A stretch of DNA of 64,000 nucleotides, taken from Streptomyces sp. NBC_00190. Its GTDB lineage: Bacteria > Actinomycetota > Actinomycetes > Streptomycetales > Streptomycetaceae. Under the pieces are notes generated by a model that saw only the letters and a list, made by a program, of their open reading frames with translations, did no database searches and was not told where the DNA came from. The position numbers and the translations under genes are program-made. Location: NCBI RefSeq assembly GCF_036203305.1, contig NZ_CP108131.1, positions 6,138,001 to 6,202,000 on the forward strand, written 5' to 3'. This document shows, one piece after another, positions 1 to 10,504 of this stretch. The first letter of the stretch is position 1. The number at the start of each line of letters is the position of its first letter.

Positions 1-518
1 ACGAGGGCGGCCTGCTCAACGGCTTCCTCACCCAGCTCGGCCTGATCGACGCGGAGCACCCCGTCGAATGGCTCAACGAGCCCGACCTCGTCCTCTGGTG
101 CCTGCTGTTCGTCGTCGTCTGGCACGGAGTCGGCTTCTACCTCGTCCTCTTCTCCGCGGCCATGCAGTCCGTCCCCAAGGACATCTACGAGGCGGCGCTG
201 CTCGACGGCGCCGGGCGCGCCCAGACCTTCTTCCGGGTCACCCTGCCGCTGCTGTGGGATTCTGTGCAGACCTCCGCGGTCTATCTGGGCATCGCCGCGA
301 TGGACATGTTCGTCCTGGTGTCGACCATGACCTCGCAACAGTTCGGCGGCGGACCCGACCACCACAGCGAGGTCATGTCGACGGTGCTGATGCGCAACTT
401 CCTGTACTTCGGCAAGAGCGGCTACGCCTGCGCCATGGGCGTGGTCATGCTCGCCCTGACCATGATCCTCTCCATCATCACGCTGCGCGCCACCCGCCGC
501 GAGCGCATCGAGTTCTGA
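1..518 (+). CDS. ngcF: carbohydrate ABC transporter permease NgcF-like (5' end missing)
   Basis: This is the C-terminal part of an inner-membrane permease of the MalF/UgpA type; the frame runs in from before the window, with codons starting at position 3. The EAA loop that docks on the ATPase is visible (EAALLDGAG, then LPLLWDS), flanked by hydrophobic helices. A MalG-type partner starts 13 nt downstream, so the two form the usual permease pair. The following rok7B7-xylFGH block is the neighbourhood I recall for the N-acetylglucosamine/chitobiose transporter ngcEFG of S. coelicolor. The family is certain; the substrate rests on that remembered order. Confidence 0.8.
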   Translation, partial: EGGLLNGFLTQLGLIDAEHPVEWLNEPDLVLWCLLFVVVWHGVGFYLVLFSAAMQSVPKDIYEAALLDGAGRAQTFFRVTLPLLWDSVQTSAVYLGIAAMDMFVLVSTMTSQQFGGGPDHHSEVMSTVLMRNFLYFGKSGYACAMGVVMLALTMILSIITLRATRRERIEF

Positions 519-531
519 GCGGAGTCCCACG

Positions 532-1467
532 ATGGCTGCACAGTCCACAGTGATCAAGGCTCCGGGCGAAGCTGCCGCGGAGCGGTCGGGCAAGACAGGC
601 CGGACGGGGGATCGGGACGGGCGGCGCTCCGAGGGCATGGTCCTCAACGTCTTCTCGCACGGCTTCCTCGTCCTCTGGGCGATAATGATCGTGCTGCCCC
701 TGATCTGGCTCGCGCTCGGCTCCTTCAAGACGGACGCGCAGATCGGCGGCTCGGCCCTGAGCTGGCCCTCGAACTGGCACTTCGACGCCTTCGGCCGGGC
801 CTGGGAGAAGGGCATCGGCGGCTACTTCGCCAACACCCTCATCGTGCTGGTGTTCTCGGTCCCGCTGACCATGCTGCTCGGCTCGATGGCCGCGTACGTA
901 CTCGCCCGCTACCCCTTCACGGGCAACCGGGTCATCTACTACTTCTTCGTCAGCGGGGCGATGTTCCCGGTGTTCCTGGCGCTCGTACCGCTCTTCTTCA
1001 TGGTCAAGCGCTTCGACATGCTGAACACCTACCAGGGCCTGATCCTGGTGTACGTCGCCTACTCGATGCCGTTCACCGTCTTCTTCATGCACTCCTTCTT
1101 CCGGACGCTGCCCACGGCGATACACGAGGCGGCGGTCATCGACGGGGCCTCCGACACCCGGATCTTCTTCCAGGTGATGCTGCCCATGGCCAAGCCCGGC
1201 CTGATCAGCGTGGGGATCTTCAACGTCCTGGGCCAGTGGAACCAGTACATCCTGCCCGCCGTGCTGATGCAGCCGCAGACGAGCGGCGAGCCCGAGCGCT
1301 ACATGCTCACGCAGGGGCTCATCCAGCTCCAGTACCAGATGGGCTACGAGACGGACCTGCCGGTGCTGTTCGCCGGCGCCACCATCGCCATCATCCCCAT
1401 GCTGGCGGTCTACCTCTCCTTCCAGCGCCAGATCCAGGCCGGCCTGACCTCCGCCACCCTCAAGTAG
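532..1467 (+). CDS. ngcG: carbohydrate ABC transporter permease NgcG-like
   Basis: A 311-aa MalG-family permease, the second membrane subunit of a CUT1 sugar importer. A basic N-terminal stretch of about 40 residues precedes six predicted membrane helices. The EAA motif (EAAVIDGASD, then MLPMAKPGL) lies about two thirds along. A GGAGT ribosome site sits 9-10 nt before the ATG, and the gene follows ngcF by 13 nt, so they are co-transcribed. No ATPase gene follows; Streptomyces CUT1 systems usually share the remote MsiK ATPase. N-acetylglucosamine or chitobiose as substrate is inferred from gene order. No clear terminator was found after the stop. Confidence 0.82.
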   Translation: MAAQSTVIKAPGEAAAERSGKTGRTGDRDGRRSEGMVLNVFSHGFLVLWAIMIVLPLIWLALGSFKTDAQIGGSALSWPSNWHFDAFGRAWEKGIGGYFANTLIVLVFSVPLTMLLGSMAAYVLARYPFTGNRVIYYFFVSGAMFPVFLALVPLFFMVKRFDMLNTYQGLILVYVAYSMPFTVFFMHSFFRTLPTAIHEAAVIDGASDTRIFFQVMLPMAKPGLISVGIFNVLGQWNQYILPAVLMQPQTSGEPERYMLTQGLIQLQYQMGYETDLPVLFAGATIAIIPMLAVYLSFQRQIQAGLTSATLK

Positions 1468-1936
1468 CCCCGGCGTTAGGAGCCGTCGGCTGCCGGAACC
1501 CGGGTGACCGACGTTCTGGAGGATCCAGGGCTGCCGGTCGGTGCCGCCGACGCTCCACGCCGGCCAGAAGCACCCCGGGATGGGGGCGCGGACCCCATGG
1601 GGCCAGGCGTCCCGGCCGGGCGCCTACGACCAGGTGCCGGAGCCCGTGCACTGCCGCGACGGGCCGCTGGGGTGGTCGTCGGGGCGGGTGCGTGCCGACG
1701 TCCAAGGCCGTGCCCCGGCCGTCACAGGTGAAGGTCGGTGTCCCGCCCGGCGGTCGGCCTGGCCGCCGGGCAGGGTCGCCGGACCGATCGCCGGCGGTTC
1801 GTACGTGGGCAGCAGGCCGGTGGTGAACCCGAGGGCGCCGAGGTGAAGACCCAGGCACAGCGCGGTGAAGCAGGAAGCCACCCGGACGGCCAGTCAGCCG
1901 TGGCGGGAATCCCGGGCCGTGCCGCGGGGAATCGCG
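1468..1936. other. 469-nt gap between ngcG and the mgtA remnant
   Basis: Open frames exist on both strands, but none gives a recognisable protein or a ribosome site with a good start. The stretch sits beside a gene that has suffered a large deletion, so it may be degenerate coding DNA. I see no tRNA, riboswitch or clear terminator here. Confidence 0.5.
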
Positions 1937-2964
1937 TCAAAGCCAGGTGTTGAACTTGCGGATGTACCAGGTCTTCACGACCTGCGTGAGCGTGCAGTAC
2001 GCGAGGAGCACGCCGATCAGCCACGGGAAGTAGCTCGCCGGCAGGGCCACGAAGCCCAGCGAGGCGGCCAGCGGGGAGAACGGCAGGTACAGCCCGGTCA
2101 GCACCGCGAGGACGGTCATCACCATCACCGGCCAGGAGGCGCGGGACTGGATGAAGGGGATCTTCCGGGTACGGATCATGTGGACGATCAGGGTCTGCGA
2201 GAGCAGGCCCTCGATGAACCAGCCGGACTGGAAGAGGGACTGGCTCGCCTCGCTGTCGGCGGCGAAGACGTTCCACATGATCAGGAACATCGAGATGTCG
2301 AAGACGGAGCTGACGGGGCCGATCGTCACCATGAAGCGGAAGATGCCCTTGGCGTCCCAGTTGCGCGGCTTGCGCAGGTACTCCTCGTCCATCCGGTCCC
2401 ACGGCGTGGCCAGCTGGGAGATGTCGTAGACCAGGTTCTGCACGAGCAGCATGATCGCCAGCATCGGCTGGAAGGGAATGAAGGCGCTCGCCACCAGCAC
2501 CGAGAAGACATTGCCGAAGTTCGACGACGCCGTCATCTTGATGTACTTGATCGTGTTGCCGAAGGTGGTCCGGCCCTGGATCACGCCCTGCTCCAGGACG
2601 GTGAGGTCCTTCTCCAGCAGGATGATGTCCGCCGACTCCTTGGTGATGTCCACGGCGGTGTCGACCGAGATGCCGACGTCGGCGTCGCGCAGCGCGGCCG
2701 CGTCGTTGATGCCGTCCCCGAGGAACCCGACGGTGTGGCCTTCGGCCTGCAGGGCCCGTACGATCCGGGCCTTCTGGACCGGGTTGACCTTGGCGAAGAC
2801 GGTCGTACGGGCGGCCAGCGCGCGCAGCGCCGTGTCGTCGAAGGCGTCGATGTCGGCGCCGAGACGATCCGGGTACGGGACTCCAGCTCGGCGGCGGCCC
2901 GCTCGCGGCGGGACCGGCCCGGCGGCGCGAGCTTCGCGGGGGTACGAGGGGTGAGCATGGTCAT
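1937..2964 (-). pseudogene. mgtA: mgtA-type Mg2+ P-type ATPase, internally deleted remnant
   Basis: Two pieces of a P-type IIIB magnesium ATPase are joined out of frame. The native start (ATG at 2964, with GGGAGG about 8 nt upstream) gives about 31 residues reading MTMLTPRTPAKL to AAAELESRT. Near 2870 the homology jumps to another frame and to the C-terminal third of the protein: IDAFDDTALRAL, the hinge motif GDGIND, then the conserved SSNFGNVFSVL and QLATPWDRMDEEYLRKP segments to the normal end. The actuator domain, the DKTGT phosphorylation site, the nucleotide-binding domain and the first membrane helices are missing. A full-length enzyme is about 900 residues, so roughly 550 are lost. The remnant cannot be a working pump, though its membrane part is well preserved, which suggests recent loss. 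Confidence 0.85.
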
Positions 2965-3541
2965 GACGAATACCTCCCTCCACGGTGTCCGGGCAGCGCG
3001 AAGCCGGGCGGTCACGTGGAGTGATCATTGGACGGCGCGGGGTGCCGCGGACGGGCCACGGGATGCGCCGGGGGCATGGATGACGTATGCCTGACAGAAG
3101 GGTCAGGACATGCGGAAGGAAAGGGAAACGCGGAAGCGCACGGACACAGCAGGTGACCGCAGCCGTGCGTGCTCAGGGAAAGGCCGACCGGTCAGCGGGT
3201 CAGCCGACGAGAGCGAGAGCGCGGCAAGGACTTCGATCGGGACTCATCCCGAACACCTCCTCGCATCGCACTGTCATTGCAGGCGCGGTCCGGCCGGAAA
3301 GGCCGCAGAGGACCGGCGCCTCAGCGACCGTAGCACGATCCGGGCGACCGTTCTCTCCCCCTTATGGCCAGTAGTTGCCGGTTCGTGCCGTGTCAGCCTC
3401 TTGACGTGTCGAGGGACAAAGGCTCGACTTAAGGTTCACAAGTTGGAGAGACGCCGGGGTCTCGGAGCGAGAGCTTCTGCGACGTTTCCCCGGCCGGGGG
3501 GCGACGGCTGGCCGTCGCTTATGGGCAGGAGTGGATGAGTC
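2965..3541. other. 577-nt gap upstream of rok7B7 and of the mgtA remnant
   Basis: No gene is supported. The minus-strand side should hold the old mgtA promoter and leader. A small hairpin (CCTGAC / GTCAGG, 3090-3107) is the only structure there, and I see no M-box core. The plus-strand side should hold the rok7B7 promoter: TTGACG at about 3402-3407, followed by a TTAAGGTTCAC element at 3429-3439 that recurs upstream of xylF. Confidence 0.5.
3429..3439 (+). promoter_or_regulatory. TTAAGG-TTCAC element upstream of rok7B7
   Basis: The sequence TTAAGGTTCAC lies about 100 nt before the rok7B7 start. A near copy with one extra A lies before xylF. A shared site upstream of both the regulator and the transporter would fit Rok7B7 autoregulation, but two copies are weak support. 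Confidence 0.25.
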
Positions 3542-4756
3542 GTGCAGACGCCCGGATCGCAGTCTTCGCTACATCGCGCGAATCTCGAACGGGTCGTGCG
3601 GGCGGTGCGGCTCGCGGGTTCGCTGACCCAGGCGGAGATCGCCCGCGCCACCGGACTGTCGGCGGCCACGGTCTCCAACATCGTCCGCGAGCTCAAGGAC
3701 GGCGGGACCGTCGAGGTCACCGACACCTCGGCGGGCGGCCGGCGGGCCCGCAGCGTGTCGCTCAGCGGCGATGCGGGCATCGTGATCGGTGTGGACTTCG
3801 GCCATACCCACCTGCGGGTGGCGGTCGGGAACCTGGCCCACCAGGTGCTGGCGGAGGAGGCTGAGCCGCTCGACGTGGACGCCTCCTGGGTGGAGGGCTT
3901 CGACCGGGCGGAAGCGCTGGTCGGACGGTTGATCGCGGGCATCGGGGTGAGCCTGGACAAGGCCATCGGCGTCGGCCTCGGCGTCCCCGGCCCGATCGAC
4001 GTGGAGTCCGGGACCCTGGGGTCGACCGCGATCCTCCCGGGCTGGGCCGGCATCAACCCCCGCCAGGAACTCTCGCAGCGCCTCGGCGTACCCGTGTACG
4101 TGGACAACGACGCGAACCTCGGGGCCCTCGGTGAACTCGTCTGGGGGAGCGGGCGGGGAGTAAAGGACCTCGCCTACATCAAGGTCGCCAGCGGCGTCGG
4201 CGCGGGACTGGTGATCAACGGCCAGATCTACCGCGGCCCCGGCGGCACGGCCGGCGAGATCGGGCACATCACCCTGGACGAATCGGGTCCGGTGTGCCGC
4301 TGCGGTAACCGCGGCTGCCTGGAGACCTTCGCCGCGGCCCGGTACGTGCTCCCGCTGCTCCAGGGCAGCCACGGACCGGAGTTGACGATGGAGCGGGTGG
4401 TCGAACTGGCCCGCGACGGGGACCCGGGCTGCCGCCGCGTCATCACTGACGTGGGCCGCCACGTCGGCAGCGGCGTGGCCAGTCTGTGCAACCTCCTGAA
4501 CCCGAGCCGGGTGGTCCTGGGCGGCTCGCTCGCGGAGGCGGGCGAACTCGTCCTGGCGCCCATCCGCGAATCGGTCGGGAGGTACGCGATCCCGAGCGCG
4601 GCCCGCCAGTTGTCGGTGCTGACCGGGTCCCTGGGCGGGCGGGCCGAGGTGCTCGGCGCACTAGCTCTTGTGCTCAGTGAAATGGGCGATTCGACACTTT
4701 TGTCGGATCATGGAAGTGGAGTGCGCGCTTCAGCCGCCATGTCTTCAGTTAGATAA
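3542..4756 (+). CDS. rok7B7: ROK-family transcriptional regulator (Rok7B7)
   Basis: A 404-aa ROK protein. Residues 10-65 form a winged helix-turn-helix (SLTQAEIARATGLSAATVSN), and the rest is the sugar-kinase fold. The kinase-like part shows a phosphate loop (GVDFGHTHLR), the sugar-site VYVDNDAN, GTAGEIGH and the ROK zinc cluster CRCGNRGCLE. The start is GTG at 3542 after a GGAG-type site. It stands just upstream of and in line with xylFGH. In S. coelicolor the ROK gene in this position is rok7B7, reported to control xylose uptake, carbon catabolite repression and antibiotic production. The orthology is recalled from gene order; the family call is secure. Confidence 0.88.
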   Translation: MQTPGSQSSLHRANLERVVRAVRLAGSLTQAEIARATGLSAATVSNIVRELKDGGTVEVTDTSAGGRRARSVSLSGDAGIVIGVDFGHTHLRVAVGNLAHQVLAEEAEPLDVDASWVEGFDRAEALVGRLIAGIGVSLDKAIGVGLGVPGPIDVESGTLGSTAILPGWAGINPRQELSQRLGVPVYVDNDANLGALGELVWGSGRGVKDLAYIKVASGVGAGLVINGQIYRGPGGTAGEIGHITLDESGPVCRCGNRGCLETFAAARYVLPLLQGSHGPELTMERVVELARDGDPGCRRVITDVGRHVGSGVASLCNLLNPSRVVLGGSLAEAGELVLAPIRESVGRYAIPSAARQLSVLTGSLGGRAEVLGALALVLSEMGDSTLLSDHGSGVRASAAMSSVR

Positions 4757-4779
4757 CGGATGGCACCGTTGTCATCTCG

Positions 4780-4791
4780 TTAAGGATTCAC
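4780..4791 (+). promoter_or_regulatory. TTAAGGATTCAC element upstream of xylF
   Basis: A second copy of the element seen before rok7B7, here 84 nt before the xylF start and just ahead of a TTGACG (4795-4800) that could be a -35 box. A small hairpin (AACGG / CCGTT, 4755-4770) overlaps the rok7B7 stop. Promoter assignment is tentative because no good -10 box is seen. Confidence 0.28.
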
Positions 4792-4874
4792 TCCTTGACG
4801 GCAAACTTGCGGCCGGGGTTGACTCACATCCACCTCGGCCGCAGTGCTGCGGCCTCGTCAGGGAGGTTCAAGTA

Positions 4875-5981
4875 ATGAACACGCGTATGCGCAGAACCGC
4901 AGTAGCCGTTGCCGCCGGCGCCATGGCCGTTTCCCTCGCCGCCTGTGGCAGCGCCAAGGAGGCCGGCGACAAGACCAAGGAGTCCGGCGCCGCCAAGGGC
5001 GACGCGATCAAGGTCGGCCTGCTCCTGCCGGAGAACCAGACTGCGCGCTACGAGAAGTTCGACAAGCCGCTCATCGAGAAGAAGGTCGCCGAGCTCACCG
5101 GCGGCAAGGGCGAGGTCGTCTACGCGAACGCCAAGCAGGACGCCACCACGCAGAACTCGCAGGTCGACACGATGATCACCAACAAGGTGGACGTCCTGAT
5201 CGTCGACGCGGTGGACTCCAAGGCCATTGCCGGCTCGGTCAAGAAGGCGAAGGAGGCCGGCATCCCGGTCGTCGCCTACGACCGTCTCGCCGAGGGCCCG
5301 ATCGACGCCTACACCTCCTTCGACAACGAAGAGGTCGGCAAGGTTCAGGGCAAGGCGCTGCTGGAGGCGCTGGGCGACAAGGCCAAGGACGGCCAGATCG
5401 TCATGATGAACGGCTCGGTCACCGACCCGAACGCCAAGCTCTTCAAGTCCGGTGCGCACTCCGTCCTCGACGGCAAGGTGAACGTCGGCAAGGAGTACGA
5501 CACGGTCGAGTGGAAGCCGGAGAACGCCAACACCAACATGGCGGCCGCGCTCTCCGCGCTCGGCAAGGACAAGGTCGTCGGCGTCTACTCCGCCAACGAC
5601 GGCATGGCGGGCGGCATCATCACGGCCCTCAAGGGTGCCGGCGTCTCCCCCCTGCCGCCGGTCACCGGCCAGGACGCCGAACTCGCCGGTGTCCAGCGCA
5701 TCGTCGCGGGCGAGCAGTTCATGAGCGTTTACAAGCCGTACGCCCCCGAGGCCGAGGCCGCCGCGAAGATGGCCGTCGCCCTCGCCAAGGGCGAGAAGGC
5801 CGGCGGCACCTCCACGGTCGACAGCCCGACCGCCAAGGGTGTCGCCTCCGTGCTGATCCCGGTCGTCTCGCTCACCAAGGGCAACATCAAGGACACCGTC
5901 GTCAAGGACGGCGTCTACACGGTCGCCGAGATCTGCACCGACAAGTACGCGGCGGCCTGCGCCTCCCTCGGCCTGAAGTAG
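4875..5981 (+). CDS. xylF: xylose-type sugar ABC transporter substrate-binding lipoprotein
   Basis: A 368-aa periplasmic-binding-protein-like lipoprotein. The start at 4875 is chosen because GGGAGG lies 9 nt upstream and it opens on a lipoprotein signal: MNTRMRR, a hydrophobic core, then lipobox LAAC with Cys24 as the lipid anchor. The mature part has the type-I sugar-binding fold (KVGLLLPENQTARYEKFD, VVAYDRLAEGPIDAYTSFDN, VVGVYSANDGMAGG), resembling D-xylose-binding XylF. It heads an operon with the ATPase and permease and follows a ROK repressor gene, the usual layout for pentose uptake. Ribose or another sugar remains possible. Confidence 0.85.
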   Translation: MNTRMRRTAVAVAAGAMAVSLAACGSAKEAGDKTKESGAAKGDAIKVGLLLPENQTARYEKFDKPLIEKKVAELTGGKGEVVYANAKQDATTQNSQVDTMITNKVDVLIVDAVDSKAIAGSVKKAKEAGIPVVAYDRLAEGPIDAYTSFDNEEVGKVQGKALLEALGDKAKDGQIVMMNGSVTDPNAKLFKSGAHSVLDGKVNVGKEYDTVEWKPENANTNMAAALSALGKDKVVGVYSANDGMAGGIITALKGAGVSPLPPVTGQDAELAGVQRIVAGEQFMSVYKPYAPEAEAAAKMAVALAKGEKAGGTSTVDSPTAKGVASVLIPVVSLTKGNIKDTVVKDGVYTVAEICTDKYAAACASLGLK

Positions 5982-6146
5982 CGGCCCCCGCCGCCTCCTC
6001 GCGAGGCGGCCCCCGTGCCTGACCGGCGCCCCGCCCCCATTCCCCGCCACTGGCGGGGCGCCGGGCAGAAACGTTCCCCCATTCGCCCCGCTCCTGCTCT
6101 TTTGCACGACATCCCCGCCGGTCAGGCGGCGAAGGAGATGGTTCAT

Positions 6147-6922
6147 GTGTCCGCTGCGCCCGTGCTGGCGTTGCGAGGGGTCTCGAAGCGGTTCGGCGCC
6201 GTTCAGGCCCTGACCGACGTAGAACTCGAGATCCACTCCGGTGAAGTGGTCGCCCTGGTCGGCGACAACGGTGCCGGAAAGTCCACGCTGGTCAAGACGA
6301 TCGCCGGCGTGCACCCCATCGATGACGGCGTCATCGAGTGGGAGGGCCGTCCGGTCTCCATCGGCAAGCCCCATGACGCCCAGAACCTGGGCATCGCGAC
6401 GGTCTACCAGGACCTGGCGCTGTGCGACAACATCGATGTCGTCGGCAACCTCTTCCTCGGCCGCGAGCTCAAGCGCCACGGCGTCCTCGACGAGGTGGAG
6501 ATGGAGCGGCGCGCCCGCGAGCTCCTGACCACCCTGTCCATCCGGATCCCCAGCGTCCGTATCCCCATCGCCTCGCTCTCGGGCGGTCAGCGCCAGACCG
6601 TGGCGATCGCCCGCTCCATGCTGGGCGAGCCCCAGCTCGTCATCCTCGACGAGCCCACCGCCGCCCTCGGCGTCGAGCAGACCGCACAGGTGCTCGACCT
6701 GGTGGAGCGGCTGCGCGAGCGCGGCCACGCCGTCATCCTCATCAGCCACAACATGGCCGATGTGAAGGCCGTCGCCGACAAGGTGGCGGTCCTGCGGCTA
6801 GGCCGCAACAACGGTGTCTTCAACGTCGCCGACACCTCGCAGGAAGAGATCATCTCCGCCATCACCGGTGCCACGGACAACGCCGTGACCCGCCGGGCGG
6901 CCCGCACCTCGGAGGCCGGCAA

Positions 6923-6926
<4 letters not shown>
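6147..6926 (+). CDS. xylG: sugar ABC transporter ATP-binding protein XylG-like
   Basis: A single-domain ATPase of 259 aa, half the size of the duplicated RbsA/XylG of E. coli. Visible motifs are Walker A GDNGAGKST (residues 39-47), Q-loop VYQDLALCDN, signature LSGGQRQ, Walker B LVILDEPTAALG and switch His in LISHN. GTG at 6147 is preferred over ATG at 6138 because AAGGAG (6132-6137) sits 9 nt before the GTG but directly abuts the ATG. The stop overlaps the permease start (GTGA, 6923-6926). It energises XylFH uptake. Confidence 0.87.
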
Positions 6927-8242
<1,316 letters not shown>

Positions 8243-8260
8243 GCGGTAAGACCCGTCACA

Positions 8261-8293
8261 ATGCCCGGCGCCACTTCGTGTGGTGCCGGGCAT
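8261..8293 (+). terminator. terminator after xylH
   Basis: ATGCCCGGCGCCAC pairs with GTGGTGCCGGGCAT around a TTCGT loop: a stem of 14 pairs with one G-U. There is no long U-tract, which is normal for Streptomyces. Confidence 0.8.
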
Positions 8294-8469
8294 CCGTGCG
8301 TACATATGTGCGTACGCCTGTGCGGGTATACGCCTGTTTGTGATGTGTGACCACGCGATGGTGTGTTCATGTATGACAAAGGTGTGACTCACGGGGGCGG
8401 CCCGATGACCGCACCCGCGAGCGGAACATTAGACTCGTCGGACCAGCAAGCAACTGCAAGGAGGCTCGG

Positions 8470-10386
8470 GTGCTGCTGCCCCGCATCAAGGGACCGCGCG
8501 ATCTGGACCTGCTCAGCCAGGAGGAGCTCAACCAGCTCGCCGCCGAGATCAGGTCCTTCCTCGTCGACGCCGTCTCCAAGACCGGCGGGCACCTCGGCCC
8601 CAACCTCGGGGTGGTCGAACTGACGATCGCCCTGCACCGGGTCTTCGACTCGCCCAAGGACAAGGTCCTCTTCGACACCGGCCACCAGGCCTACGTCCAC
8701 AAGCTGCTCACCGGCCGTCAGGACTTCGGCAACCTGCGCTCCAAGGGCGGCCTCTCCGGCTACCCCTCGCGCGCCGAGTCCGACCACGACGTGATCGAGA
8801 ACTCGCACGCCTCCACCGTGCTCGGCTGGGCCGACGGCATCGCCAAGGCCAACGAGGTGCTAGGCCGCGAGGACCACCACGTCGCCGCCGTCATCGGCGA
8901 CGGCGCGCTGACCGGCGGCATGGCCTGGGAGGCGCTGAACAACATCGCCGCCGCCAAGGACCGCCCCCTGGTCATCGTCGTCAACGACAACGAGCGCTCG
9001 TACGGCCCCACCATCGGCGGCCTCGCGAACCACCTGGCGACCCTGCGCACCACGGACGGCTACGAGCGCTTCCTGGCCCGCGGCAAGGACCTCCTGGAGC
9101 GCACCCCCGTCGTGGGCAAGCCGCTCTACGAGACCCTGCACGGCGCCAAGAAGGGCCTCAAGGACTTCATCGCCCCGCAGGGCATGTTCGAGGACCTGGG
9201 CCTGAAGTACATCGGCCCCATCGACGGCCACGACATCGAGGCCCTGGAGTCCGCCCTGCAGCGCGCCAAGCGCTTCAGCGGTCCGGTCATCGTGCACTGC
9301 CTCACCCAGAAGGGCCGGGGCTACGAGCCGGCCGTCCAGGACGAGGCGGACCGCTTCCACGCGGTCGGCGTGATCCACCCGGACACCGGCCTGCCGGTCA
9401 GCACCGACGCCGCCAGCTGGACCTCCGTCTTCGCCGACGAGATGGTCAAGCTCGGCAAGGAGCGGGGGGACATCGTCGCCATCACCGCGGCCATGCTCCA
9501 GCCGGTCGGCCTGAAGAAGTTCGCGGACGCCTACCCCGACCGGATCTTCGACGTCGGCATCGCCGAGCAGCACGGCGCCACTTCGGCGGCGGGCCTGGCG
9601 ACCGGCGGCGCCCACCCGGTCTTCGCGGTGTACGCCACCTTCCTCAACCGCGCCTTCGACCAGGTCCTGATGGACGTCGCCCTGCACAAGTGCGGGGTCA
9701 CCTTCGTCCTGGACCGCGCCGGTGTCACCGGCACCGACGGCGCCTCCCACAACGGCATGTGGGACATGTCGATCATGCAGGTCGTACCCGGTCTGCGGCT
9801 CGCCGCCCCGCGCGACGCCGAGCAGCTGCGCGCCCAGCTGCGCGAGGCCGTCCTGGTCAAGGACGCGCCGACCGTCGTGCGCTACTCCAAGGGCGTCGTC
9901 GGCCCGGCCGTCCCGGCCGTCGGCCGGATCGGCGGCATGGACGTGCTGCGCACCCCGGCTCCCGAAGTCACCAGGCCGGACGTACTCCTGGTCTCCGTCG
10001 GCGCGCTGGCCCCGATGTGCCTGGAGATCGCGAACCTGCTCGACAAGCAGGGCATCACCACCACCGTCGTGGACCCCCGCTGGGTCAAGCCCGTGGACGA
10101 GGCCCTGGCCCCGCTCGCCGACCGCCACCGCGTGGTCGTCACCGTCGAGGACAACGGCCGTACCGGCGGCGTGGGCTCCGCCGTCTCGCAGGCGCTCCGG
10201 GACGCGGGGGTCGACGTACCGCTGCGCGACTTCGGCATCCCGCAGCGCTTCCTGGACCACGCCTCCCGCAAGGAGGTCATGGCCGAGATCGGGCTGACCG
10301 CTCCGGACATCGCCCGGCAGGTCACCGGCCTCGTGGCCAAGCTGGACGGGCGCTTCGACAGCGAGCCGGCCGCCGCCGTCGACTAG
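8470..10386 (+). CDS. dxs: 1-deoxy-D-xylulose-5-phosphate synthase
   Basis: A 638-aa thiamine-diphosphate enzyme that condenses pyruvate and glyceraldehyde 3-phosphate to 1-deoxyxylulose 5-phosphate, the first step of the MEP isoprenoid pathway, in the cytosol. It has the N-terminal [16 protein letters not shown], the ThDP motif [16 protein letters not shown], the transketolase pyrimidine part ([22 protein letters not shown]) and the C-terminal swivel domain ending in [16 protein letters not shown] at 8470 follows AAGGAGG by 7 nt. A TAGACT box at 8430 may be its -10. Terminators bracket it, so it is probably monocistronic. Confidence 0.96.
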   Translation: MLLPRIKGPRDLDLLSQEELNQLAAEIRSFLVDAVSKTGGHLGPNLGVVELTIALHRVFDSPKDKVLFDTGHQAYVHKLLTGRQDFGNLRSKGGLSGYPSRAESDHDVIENSHASTVLGWADGIAKANEVLGREDHHVAAVIGDGALTGGMAWEALNNIAAAKDRPLVIVVNDNERSYGPTIGGLANHLATLRTTDGYERFLARGKDLLERTPVVGKPLYETLHGAKKGLKDFIAPQGMFEDLGLKYIGPIDGHDIEALESALQRAKRFSGPVIVHCLTQKGRGYEPAVQDEADRFHAVGVIHPDTGLPVSTDAASWTSVFADEMVKLGKERGDIVAITAAMLQPVGLKKFADAYPDRIFDVGIAEQHGATSAAGLATGGAHPVFAVYATFLNRAFDQVLMDVALHKCGVTFVLDRAGVTGTDGASHNGMWDMSIMQVVPGLRLAAPRDAEQLRAQLREAVLVKDAPTVVRYSKGVVGPAVPAVGRIGGMDVLRTPAPEVTRPDVLLVSVGALAPMCLEIANLLDKQGITTTVVDPRWVKPVDEALAPLADRHRVVVTVEDNGRTGGVGSAVSQALRDAGVDVPLRDFGIPQRFLDHASRKEVMAEIGLTAPDIARQVTGLVAKLDGRFDSEPAAAVD

Positions 10387-10426
10387 GCCGGACAGCGCAG
10401 GCCGGATCGCCGCGCGGTTGCACGCC

Positions 10427-10471
10427 ACGGGCCGGGAGATCACCCTTGAAGGGGTGGGCCTCCCGGCCCGT
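10427..10471 (+). terminator. terminator after dxs
   Basis: ACGGGCCGGGAG pairs perfectly with CTCCCGGCCCGT (12 bp), with a second partly paired arm (CACCC / GGGGTG) inside the loop. It lies 40 nt after the dxs stop and ends 33 nt before the next start. Confidence 0.8.
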
Positions 10472-10504
10472 TCGCGTGCGTCATCACCTGTCGGAGGTGC
10501 GTCG

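Noticed and set aside
2990..3300. M-box magnesium riboswitch upstream of the mgtA remnant
   Set aside because: No M-box core sequence was found on the minus strand; only one short hairpin is present.
4824..6749. Long antisense frame opposite xylF and xylG
   Set aside because: Composition is an Asp/Gly/Leu/Arg mixture typical of reversed high-GC codons; the plus-strand frames have clear lipobox and Walker motifs.
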